Of a stretch of DNA of 43,782 bases, positions 1-7,370 are shown in pieces; the first letter of the stretch is position 1; the number at the start of each line of letters is the position of its first letter. The DNA is taken from the NCBI GenBank assembly GCA_030145305.1, contig JAQYVX010000014.1, forward strand, positions 1 through 43,782, written 5' to 3'. Position numbers and translations under genes: made by a program. The stretch is from Halarcobacter sp. GTDB taxonomy: Bacteria > Campylobacterota > Campylobacteria > Campylobacterales > Arcobacteraceae. The notes beneath the pieces are model-generated. The model was not told where the DNA came from. It worked only from the letters and a program-made list of their open reading frames with translations, and did not search any database.

Positions 1-574
1 TTATGATAAAGCCATACAATGGTATAAATACTCAAACTCAATGAAACCAATGCCAGACAACTCAAACTATATGTGTTATGCCTATCAAATGAAAAAAGAG
101 TATGAAGAAGCTATTAAATGGTGTAAAAATGCTATTGAGCTTGGCAGTGATGAGGCGTTGTTTCAATTGGCTTATACTTATAGAGAAAATAAAGAATATA
201 AAAAAGCAGAAAAATGGTTTTTAAAATCATTTGAAAAAAAAGATAAAGATGCACCTATGGGCTTAGGATATTTATATACCAATTATTTAAAAGATTATAA
301 AAAAGCAGAAAAATATTATAAAGAGGGAGTAAAGATAAAAGACTTAGAAGCTTTTCATAATCTTTCAAGACTTTATCATCATAACTTAAAAAACGACCTA
401 AAAGCCTCTGCTTACGCAATAGCTTTAATAGGAAATAAATACTCAGAACGTTCAGTTTTAAAACTATTAAGAAAATGGAAAATCCCAAATGAAACAATAA
501 AAAAAGGCTACGAACTACAACTAAACTCAGATGAGTTTCCAATTAAATTTAAAGGTGAGTTAAATTTAGAATAA
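1..574 (+). CDS. TPR/Sel1-like repeat protein, 5' end outside window
   Basis: The reading frame is open from base 2 and continues upstream of the first in-window ATG (41), so the gene is cut by the window edge. The part visible before that ATG already reads as a repeat unit (YDKAIQWYKYS). Within the roughly 190 visible residues at least three units follow the helix-turn-helix pattern of Sel1/TPR repeats: YEEAIKWCKNAIELGS, YKKAEKWFLKSFEKKD and YKKAEKYYKEGVKIKD, each about 36 residues apart. Such repeats bind other proteins; nothing visible points to a specific partner. The C-terminal 50 residues lose the repeat pattern. No signal peptide can be judged because the N-terminus is missing. The gene ends 110 bases before mcrC on the same strand, with no obvious terminator between. 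Confidence 0.75.
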   Translation, partial: YDKAIQWYKYSNSMKPMPDNSNYMCYAYQMKKEYEEAIKWCKNAIELGSDEALFQLAYTYRENKEYKKAEKWFLKSFEKKDKDAPMGLGYLYTNYLKDYKKAEKYYKEGVKIKDLEAFHNLSRLYHHNLKNDLKASAYAIALIGNKYSERSVLKLLRKWKIPNETIKKGYELQLNSDEFPIKFKGELNLE

Positions 575-684
575 ATTATGACTATATTGGTATAAAATTT
601 AAAGAATAAGAAATTAGTAATAGATAGTTTAGAATATAAGTAATAAAGTAATATAATAAAAACTATTATAGAAATAGGCTTTTA

Positions 685-1866
685 ATGTATTTATACGAAT
701 ATAAAGAAATAACATCAAATTTTTTAACTGAACATATCAAAAATAACAAACCATTACATAAGTATTTTAAACAAGATTGGGGAAAATTAAAAGCAAAACA
801 GTATTGTGGAATTATAAATGATGGTAAAAATGATTATTATATTCTTCCTAAAATTTCCAATGATGATAATGATAATTTAAATATTTTTATTTACATGCTT
901 ATATATTCATATGACATAAAAGTGCATAATGAAGATTTATCAAACTCTTTAAATCTCAAATCAAATAATATTTTAGAAGTTTTTATTCAAATGTTTGCAA
1001 AGAATTTATTTTTGCAATTCCAAAAAGGTATGTATAAAAAATATATTACCGAACAAGATAACTTAACAACTTTAAGAGGTAAGTATCTTATAAATGAAAA
1101 TTTAAAATATAATTTTATAAAAAATAAAATATATTGTGAATATGATGAATTTAGTGAAGATAATAAACTAAATCAATTTTTTTTATATGCAATAAAAACT
1201 TTATTAAAGTACACAAAAAATAAAAAACTCTTAAAACAGTGTGAATTAGTTTTAAATGAAGTTAGCTATAAACATTTTGATATAGAAAATATTGATATTC
1301 ATTTTGATAGATTAAATCAAAGGTTTAAAGAAAGTTTTGAATTTGCGTTATTATTACTAAAAAAATTAATCCCAAGTTTTTCAAAAGATAAAATAGGGTT
1401 TGCTTTTTTATTTGATATGAATATTTTGTTTGAAAAATTTATTGGAAAAATTGTAAAAGAAAGTTTTGATGATGTTGAACTTCCAAAAAAAAATGAAAGT
1501 TTTGGATATTTGTTATTAAGACCTGATATTATTGTAAAAAGTAAAAATCTAATAATAGATTGTAAGTATAAAATCTTAGATGATAAAAAAGCACATAGAA
1601 ATGATATATATCAAATGTATGTTTATGGAAATAATTATGAAAATATTGATAAAAATAATTATACTACAATGCTTTTGTATCCAAAACATCTACCTTTAAA
1701 AGAGCAAGATGGAAATATAGTTTTAGGTGTGAATAATAAGAAAGTAAAATTAAAAATAAAAACTATTGATTTGAATTTTGACGGTGGGTATAAAGAGTAT
1801 ATAGAAAAAGAGAAAGAAGAAATTAAGAATTTGTTGAAAGAGGTTGACCAAAATGAAAAGAGATGA
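685..1866 (+). CDS. mcrC: McrC-like 5-methylcytosine restriction subunit (nuclease)
   Basis: This 393-residue protein has the layout of McrC, the nuclease subunit of McrBC type IV (modified-DNA) restriction. The C-terminal third carries a PD-(D/E)xK nuclease core: RPDI with Asp281, then IIDCKYK with Asp292 and Lys294, the spacing seen in McrC proteins. The N-terminal part (YEYKEITSNFL..., then an all-helical middle with FDRLNQRFKE) resembles the McrC region that contacts the McrB hexamer. The end of the gene overlaps the start of mcrB, so the two are co-translated. E. coli has the reverse order (mcrB then mcrC). No AGGA-type ribosome site is evident before the ATG. The family's established role is to cut methylated foreign DNA when coupled to GTP-driven McrB; the modification recognised here cannot be read from the sequence. 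Confidence 0.85.
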   Translation: MYLYEYKEITSNFLTEHIKNNKPLHKYFKQDWGKLKAKQYCGIINDGKNDYYILPKISNDDNDNLNIFIYMLIYSYDIKVHNEDLSNSLNLKSNNILEVFIQMFAKNLFLQFQKGMYKKYITEQDNLTTLRGKYLINENLKYNFIKNKIYCEYDEFSEDNKLNQFFLYAIKTLLKYTKNKKLLKQCELVLNEVSYKHFDIENIDIHFDRLNQRFKESFEFALLLLKKLIPSFSKDKIGFAFLFDMNILFEKFIGKIVKESFDDVELPKKNESFGYLLLRPDIIVKSKNLIIDCKYKILDDKKAHRNDIYQMYVYGNNYENIDKNNYTTMLLYPKHLPLKEQDGNIVLGVNNKKVKLKIKTIDLNFDGGYKEYIEKEKEEIKNLLKEVDQNEKR

Positions 1867-3385
1867 AGCAAAAGAGATTGTAAAGAAATTTATAAAAGAA
1901 AAATTATTAATCAATGATGATGATTTATATGGAGAAGGATATCAGAAGCTTTATACATCTAGAGGAAATGAATTTATAATTTATAAAAAAAATCAAGAAA
2001 ATTCTATATATGTAAAACCAAAAAATGGAAATCAAAATTTTTCTGAATCAATAGATAGAATTTTAGATTATTTTATAAAAAAGAAAACGGACCACCATTC
2101 AGATAAATCATATGTAATTCCTATTTCAAAACATATATTTGGAAATATAAATAATTCAATAATAAAAATTCAACAAAAAGATGGAAGATTGAAAATAAAA
2201 AACATAATGCTTTATGGTGCTCCTGGTGTTGGTAAAACATATAATTATAAAAAATTAGTTTCTTTAATAGAATGTGGGGACTTTAAAGAGCAAGAAATTT
2301 TTGAATCAATTATTAATAACAAAGAACTTGAAATAAAAGACTATAGCATTGAAAGTTTATATAAAAGTATAAAAGATGATAAAAGAATTGAATTTGTAAC
2401 CTTTCATCAAAGTTATTCTTATGAGGATTTTATGGAAGGATTTAGACCGAGTGAAGATGTCAATGCAATAGTTAGAAAAGATGGAATTTTTAAAGCTATT
2501 GCAGAAAAAGCTCAAAGAAATTTAGATGAATCTAAAAAAGATATAAATACAATAAAAGAAGAAAAAACATTCTTTGAATTATTTACTTTATTCAAAGACT
2601 TTATTCAAGATGAAATAGATAGGAATCAAAAATTTATAATAAATGACACTGCATATATTTCTAATATAGAAGATGATGCATTTCGATATACAGGTGACAA
2701 TTGGGGAAATTCACAAAGAATGAAATTTTCTGATATAGAATTACTCAATGAATTGAATATTGCAGAAAGAAAAGATATTAAAAAAACAGATGGAGTAAGT
2801 GGATTAGCAAATCAACATGCTACATATTTTTCTTATTTTATGCATAAGTTTAAGGAATTCAAAAAGAGTCAAACTATAAGCTTAGAAAATGTACAAAAAG
2901 TTGATCAAGAAAACTTCTATATAGTAATTGATGAAATAAATAGAGGAAATATATCTAAAATATTTGGTGAACTTATTACACTTATAGAAGAAGATAAAAG
3001 AGATACTTATGAGGTAACTCTTCCTTACTCAAAAGAGAAGTTTAAAATCCCATCAAATCTATATATTATAGCTACTATGAATAGTACAGATAAATCTATC
3101 GCTACAATTGATATTGCACTTAGACGTAGATTTACTTTTTTAAAAATGGAGCCAAATTTAGATTTGGTTGAAAATGAAAAAGCTAATCAGCTAATGAAAG
3201 ACTTAAATGTGTTTATTGAAACAACTCTTAACAAAGATTATATGATAGGACATGCATATTTTATGAGTGAACTTGATTTAGAATTTATAAAAGAGTATAA
3301 AATAAAACCACTTTTAGAAGAGTATTTTTATGGAGATAAAGAAAATTATGATAAAGCTTTGGATATTTTAGAAGAAAGAAGTTAG
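1853..3385 (+). CDS. mcrB: McrB-like AAA+ GTPase subunit of McrBC
   Basis: This AAA+ motor is the likely partner of the upstream McrC. Numbered from the ATG at 1853, it has a Walker A motif GAPGVGKT (122–129), a Walker B motif VIDE (358–361) followed by INRGNISKIFGEL, and the sensor segment ATMNSTDKSI...ALRRRF typical of the McrB/GTP-subunit family. The ATG at 1853 is preferred: AAAGAGG at 1837–1843 lies about nine bases upstream, whereas the TTG at 1844 would abut the ribosome site. The protein is then 510 residues. The first ~115 residues (ESIYVKPKNGNQNF and around) would be the DNA-recognition part and resemble no modified-base reader I recognise. A long insert (about 200–340) separates Walker A from Walker B. 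It overlaps the end of mcrC by 14 bases. Confidence 0.85.
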   Translation: MKRDEAKEIVKKFIKEKLLINDDDLYGEGYQKLYTSRGNEFIIYKKNQENSIYVKPKNGNQNFSESIDRILDYFIKKKTDHHSDKSYVIPISKHIFGNINNSIIKIQQKDGRLKIKNIMLYGAPGVGKTYNYKKLVSLIECGDFKEQEIFESIINNKELEIKDYSIESLYKSIKDDKRIEFVTFHQSYSYEDFMEGFRPSEDVNAIVRKDGIFKAIAEKAQRNLDESKKDINTIKEEKTFFELFTLFKDFIQDEIDRNQKFIINDTAYISNIEDDAFRYTGDNWGNSQRMKFSDIELLNELNIAERKDIKKTDGVSGLANQHATYFSYFMHKFKEFKKSQTISLENVQKVDQENFYIVIDEINRGNISKIFGELITLIEEDKRDTYEVTLPYSKEKFKIPSNLYIIATMNSTDKSIATIDIALRRRFTFLKMEPNLDLVENEKANQLMKDLNVFIETTLNKDYMIGHAYFMSELDLEFIKEYKIKPLLEEYFYGDKENYDKALDILEERS

Positions 3386-3393
3386 GATAAAAA

Positions 3394-3819
3394 ATGACAT
3401 ACACAGAATGGTTTAACGCCCATGGAAAAAAACATGCGAAGATTATGGAGAAGCTTAAAGATTTAAGTGATGATGAGGTTATAAAGTACTTTAGATTTGA
3501 TAATATGGTTGAAAAAGAGAATGATTTTTGTCCTTTGTATAAAGACAATAAAAAATGCCATGATTATGAAGAATTAAATTGTTATTTGTGTGCCTGTCCA
3601 AATTTTAGATTTGATGTTGATGGGATTGAAAAGCAAGAAGATAAAACTCTTTTTTCATATTGTAGCATTGATTCTAAAGATGGTGACCAATATAAAGGAG
3701 ATGATTATATTCATCAAAATTGCTCTGGATGTATAGTCCCTCACAAAGAAAGATATATTAAAAAACATTTTAATAGAAATTGGTTTGAAATTATGAAAGA
3801 GGTTAATCTATCAAAATAG
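3394..3819 (+). CDS. Small cysteine-rich protein, probable zinc-binding (Cys-rich small domain family)
   Basis: This 141-residue soluble protein has eight cysteines arranged as FCPLYKDNKKC, NCYLCACPNF, SYC and QNCSGCIVPH. The CYLCACPNF block followed later by NCSGCxxPH resembles the 'cysteine-rich small domain' zinc-finger family (PF04071/COG2158-like), where the blocks read roughly CLFCYCPLY and DCSNCxxPH. That match is from memory of the family and not from a search. The gene starts eight bases after mcrB and may be in the same transcript, but nothing in it suggests a role in restriction. Its 3' end overlaps the convergent kinase gene by 17 bases, so there is no room for a terminator. Function unknown; metal binding is inferred from the cysteines and conserved histidines. 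Confidence 0.7.
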   Translation: MTYTEWFNAHGKKHAKIMEKLKDLSDDEVIKYFRFDNMVEKENDFCPLYKDNKKCHDYEELNCYLCACPNFRFDVDGIEKQEDKTLFSYCSIDSKDGDQYKGDDYIHQNCSGCIVPHKERYIKKHFNRNWFEIMKEVNLSK

Positions 3820-5023
3820 AGAAAATATTCTGACCTTTTTGATGCTTATAAATAAGTCTATAATCATGCAAGTTTGCAATTGTCTTCACAATATAAAGAC
3901 CAAGTCCAAATCCATCACTTCTTTTCTCTTCTTGAGAAAAGGGTTCTGTATAATATTCTAAATTAAATTTCAAAGGCTCACCTGTAGAAATAACATCAAC
4001 GCGGTGCATATTTGCATGTATAAAGGCGTGTTTATCTGATGAAAATTTAATCGCATTATCAATTAGATTTTTCAAAGCAACTGATAACATAGCTGTATCT
4101 GCATTTAGTTTAAAATCATTAATCTTAGAAGTAATTTGATCCGCATTAAGCATAGTAATTTCAACAGTTTTTTTATATATTCTAAAAAATGAAGTAAGCT
4201 CTTTATATACAAAAGTATTATTAGAAGTTAGTTTCTCAACCATTGCAAGCTCTTTAATAATATCATCCATTCTATGAAATGCTCTTTGTAAAATGTCTCT
4301 TTTCTTTTCATCTTCTAAAGTTTCCGCTATAAACATGGCTTTTGTAATTGGAGTTTTAAGCTCATGCATCATATTTCTCATAAAGAGGTCTTTGGATTTT
4401 GTTTGATTATTTATATGAGTTATCGCATCTGCAAATGTTTTTGCTATTGTTCCTATTTCATCTCGACTATTTGAGCTTATTTTAACGTTCAAATCACCTT
4501 TAGAAAACTTTTTTATTTCTCTGTTTAAATTTCTAAGAGGCTTTAGTTTCTTTTTTAATATGTAATAAAGTGAAAGTAAAATTCCTAAAGATAAGAAGAT
4601 AGCCACGGCTATAATTAAAAGATTGTAAGAGTAAGTTTGTTTATCTTGAAGCATTAAATTATAGCCATCTTTTTGAACGTAAATATATAAAGTATCTTCT
4701 AAACTAAAAATTCTGTACATTCCAAAACCAAATTTTCTTATAACTAAGGTTTTAGCTTCATTTATTATTTTTAGTTTTAATTCATCATTTTCTATTTGAT
4801 TTACTTTAAAAGGTTCAATTATAAGTTTAATGCCACTTTTCCCTGGATTACCATCTAGCGAGTTTATAACACTTTCTGCCACTAATTCATATTTTTTTTG
4901 CATAGTGATGTTATATCGTTGTTTATCAAGTTTTATAAAAATCGTAAAAGTAATTGAAATTGCAATTAATGCTAAGATAAATATTGTGTTGATAAAAGCT
5001 GAGATAGAAATATTACGAATCAT
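3803..5023 (-). CDS. cprS: CprS-like membrane sensor histidine kinase
   Basis: This 406-residue inner-membrane kinase has a first membrane segment at about 10–30, a periplasmic domain of about 100 residues, a second segment at about 134–156, a HAMP linker at 157–207, a phosphoacceptor helix with MMHELKTPI (His220), an N box (LKNLIDNAIKFS) and a G box (DGFGLGLYIV). The catalytic domain is complete but short at the C-terminus. It overlaps the regulator gene by four bases (ATGA), a sign of translational coupling. The order htrA–regulator–kinase matches htrA–cprR–cprS (Cj1228c–Cj1226c) in Campylobacter jejuni, where the system controls envelope and biofilm traits. Orthology rests on synteny and length. 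The periplasmic domain has no recognisable ligand-binding fold, fitting an envelope-stress sensor. Confidence 0.85.
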   Translation of the reverse strand: MIRNISISAFINTIFILALIAISITFTIFIKLDKQRYNITMQKKYELVAESVINSLDGNPGKSGIKLIIEPFKVNQIENDELKLKIINEAKTLVIRKFGFGMYRIFSLEDTLYIYVQKDGYNLMLQDKQTYSYNLLIIAVAIFLSLGILLSLYYILKKKLKPLRNLNREIKKFSKGDLNVKISSNSRDEIGTIAKTFADAITHINNQTKSKDLFMRNMMHELKTPITKAMFIAETLEDEKKRDILQRAFHRMDDIIKELAMVEKLTSNNTFVYKELTSFFRIYKKTVEITMLNADQITSKINDFKLNADTAMLSVALKNLIDNAIKFSSDKHAFIHANMHRVDVISTGEPLKFNLEYYTEPFSQEEKRSDGFGLGLYIVKTIANLHDYRLIYKHQKGQNIFSILID

Positions 5024-5679
5024 AAAAGTTGGTAACCAATTCCTCTAACTGACTTAATAATAGTTTTACTATCATCTATTTTTGAAAGTTTTGTTCTAAT
5101 TCTTGAAATCATTACATCAATGTTTTTAAGGCTACTATCATCTTCTATATGGTCACTTGTATAAATAAAATCTTCTCTTGCAATAACAGCACTATTTCTT
5201 TGAATCATAAGTTTTAAAATATCAAATTCTGCTAAAGTAAGATTTAAAAGATTCTTTTTAAAATAAATTTGCATATCATCTTCTCTTAGCTCAAAATCAC
5301 TTTTTTTAACCTTTTCTTCTTTTTTTTCAACAGGAGTAATTCTTTTTAAAATTGCTTTGATTCTAGCTTGTAATTCTCTTGGATTATAAGGCTTTGGAAG
5401 ATAATCATCTGCTCCTCTTTCAAGTCCCATTACTTTGTCCAAAATATCGTCTCTAGCACTTGAAATTATAATAGGAATTTGTGACTTTTCTCTAATTTTT
5501 GGGATTAGTTCTAAGCCATCAATTTCGGGTAAGGTTAAATCCAAAATTATAAGTTTATAATCTTTTAGATTTAACATAGATAGCCCGTTGTAAGGGCTAT
5601 CTGTATTTGTTACTTCAATATCATATGAAGCTAAATAATCCGTGATGATTTGAGCTAGCTCTAAATCATCTTCTATCAT
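5020..5679 (-). CDS. cprR: CprR-like OmpR-family response regulator
   Basis: The receiver domain has an acidic pocket (EDD near the N-terminus), phosphoacceptor Asp47 in LIILDLTLP, Thr/Ser switch region IIISSA and conserved lysine in DYLPKPY. It is followed by an OmpR-type winged helix (LNLTLAEFDILKLM ... SRIRTKLSKI ... SVRGIGYQL). As annotated from the first ATG the protein is 219 residues and starts inside what should be beta strand 1. Upstream in frame, five codons (ATA GTT CAA GTA CTA) encode the missing hydrophobic strand, with a GGA ribosome site six bases before the ATA and an in-frame stop just ahead. The true start may therefore be AUA at 5692–5694, giving 224 residues. It lies between htrA and the kinase and probably controls this operon. 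Confidence 0.88.
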   Translation of the reverse strand: MIEDDLELAQIITDYLASYDIEVTNTDSPYNGLSMLNLKDYKLIILDLTLPEIDGLELIPKIREKSQIPIIISSARDDILDKVMGLERGADDYLPKPYNPRELQARIKAILKRITPVEKKEEKVKKSDFELREDDMQIYFKKNLLNLTLAEFDILKLMIQRNSAVIAREDFIYTSDHIEDDSSLKNIDVMISRIRTKLSKIDDSKTIIKSVRGIGYQLL

Positions 5680-5704
5680 TAGTACTTGAACTATTTTTTA
5701 TCCT

Positions 5705-7123
5705 TTATTTTATTGCTAATAGAATCGTTTGTCCATATCTATTAACATAAATTCTTTTATTTTGTTTATTATATTTTCTAATAGCTTGTTGCATATCAGC
5801 AAAGCTTACTATTTCAACATCTTCAATTTGAATAATAACATCACCTGGTTGAAAACCAACTTTTTCAGCTTCTGAGTCTGGCTCAACAGCTGTTATAAGT
5901 ACACCTCTTGTAGTAGAACTTAGTCTAAATCTTTTTATCATATTTGCATTAATTTCAGATAATAAAAGACCACCTAAAAATTTGCCATTATTTGCTTCTG
6001 AAGTCACAAGTCCAGCTCTATTTCCAAGTGTAATATTTAACTTAACATCTTTTTTATCTCTTTCTACATCTATTACTATAGTTTCATCAGGTTTAAATGA
6101 GGCAATAACATTTTGTAAATCTTTTCTATTTTTAATTTTTATATTATTAATAGAGTAGATTAAATCTCCTCTTTTTAATCCATATTTATATGCAGGAGTA
6201 TCTTTTGCAACATCTAAGATTAGAGCACCACTTTTATGATTATATAATTTTTTAATATTTTCTTTTAAATCATCAATTACAACACCTAAATAACCTCTTG
6301 TTACTTTTCCATCTGTAACTAATTTTTTTACAACATCTTTTACCATATCAACAGGGATTGAAAACCCAATACCATTATTTCCACCAGATTTTGAGATAAT
6401 AGCACTATTTATTCCAATTAAGGCACCACGACTATCAACTAAGGCACCACCTGAGTTTCCTGGATTGATTGAAGCATCCGTTTGAATAAAGTTTTCATAT
6501 CTATTGATTCCTACATTATCTTTATTTAAAGCAGAAATAATACCTTGTGTTACTGTATTTCCTATTCCAAAAGGGTTTCCAATAGCAAAGATTAAATCTC
6601 CAACTTTAAGATTAGCAGAATATCCAAAGTTAATGGGCTTAAAATTCGTACCTTCGATTTTAATAACCGCCAAATCAGAATCAGAATCTTTCCCTATAAC
6701 TCGTGCATTGTATTCTTTTGGATTATCAGCAATTGTAACTGTAATTTCTTCTGCATTCTCAACAACATGATTATTTGTAACTATATATCCATCTTTTGAA
6801 ACAATAACACCAGAACCAAGTGATCTTTGAATTCTATTTTGTTTAAATTGTTCACTAAATTGGTCTCCAAAGAATCTTCTTAACATTGGGTCATTAAACA
6901 TTTGTGAAGGAATATTCCCTGCATTTGAAGAAACAGTTCTTCTTGCTGCAATATTAACGACAGATTGCATTGGTTCTTTTATACTCTCATTAAAAGATAA
7001 TATCTGTTGTGAGGTATTAGGAGCTATTCTTGTAGGGTTTTTTTCCGCCATATTAAAGTTTATGTTATTAGCAAATAAATTTGTAGCAATTAGTGTAGCA
7101 ATTAAAATTGATTTTTTTGTCAT
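5705..7123 (-). CDS. htrA: HtrA/DegP-type periplasmic serine protease and chaperone
   Basis: This 472-residue protein has an N-terminal signal peptide (MTKKSILIATLIATNLFA), a trypsin-like domain with the complete triad His119 (VTNNHVV), Asp150 (SDSDLAVIKI) and Ser224 (GNSGGAL), and two PDZ domains (about 265–360 and 375–465; the second includes ...VEPDSEAEKVGFQPGDV). Length and domain order are those of DegP/DegQ and of Campylobacter HtrA, which degrades or refolds damaged envelope proteins. The start is supported by AAAAGGAAT about eight bases upstream of the ATG. It is the first gene of the htrA–cprR–cprS transcript; the stop codon overlaps the ribosome site of cprR. An extended -10 element and two direct repeats lie just upstream, so expression is likely regulated, possibly by CprR itself. 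Confidence 0.95.
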   Translation of the reverse strand: MTKKSILIATLIATNLFANNINFNMAEKNPTRIAPNTSQQILSFNESIKEPMQSVVNIAARRTVSSNAGNIPSQMFNDPMLRRFFGDQFSEQFKQNRIQRSLGSGVIVSKDGYIVTNNHVVENAEEITVTIADNPKEYNARVIGKDSDSDLAVIKIEGTNFKPINFGYSANLKVGDLIFAIGNPFGIGNTVTQGIISALNKDNVGINRYENFIQTDASINPGNSGGALVDSRGALIGINSAIISKSGGNNGIGFSIPVDMVKDVVKKLVTDGKVTRGYLGVVIDDLKENIKKLYNHKSGALILDVAKDTPAYKYGLKRGDLIYSINNIKIKNRKDLQNVIASFKPDETIVIDVERDKKDVKLNITLGNRAGLVTSEANNGKFLGGLLLSEINANMIKRFRLSSTTRGVLITAVEPDSEAEKVGFQPGDVIIQIEDVEIVSFADMQQAIRKYNKQNKRIYVNRYGQTILLAIK

Positions 7124-7156
7124 AATTTTTATTCCTTTTAATAAATTAACTAAGTT

Positions 7157-7199
7157 ATTATAGCATCTAAATGTAAACTATTTCTCAATAAAATGTAAA
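7157..7199 (-). promoter_or_regulatory. htrA promoter: extended -10 plus two direct 9-mers
   Basis: On the minus strand an extended -10 element TGCTATAAT occupies 7157–7165, about 35 bases before the htrA start. Immediately upstream, the 9-mer TTTACATTT occurs twice (7169–7177 and 7191–7199) with starts 22 bases apart, which is two helical turns. This is the spacing expected for an OmpR-family dimer bound on one face of DNA. The elements and spacing are seen directly; assigning them to CprR is inference. Confidence 0.5.
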
Positions 7200-7370
7200 T
7201 ATAAAGTTAATACAAAGTGTAGAAATTGTGGAGTTTTTACTATATAGAACATATCTTTGCACTTAAACTTCTATCTATGAATATCTTTACATTGGTAATT
7301 TATATATAAATTAAACTTATTTAAGGTACTTTATGTTTTAAAATAATATTAGTTAGATTGGATTAATTCA

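Noticed and set aside
1844-1852. TTG start for mcrB at 1844
   Set aside because: The ribosome site AAAGAGG ends at 1843, leaving no spacing; the ATG at 1853 is at a normal distance.
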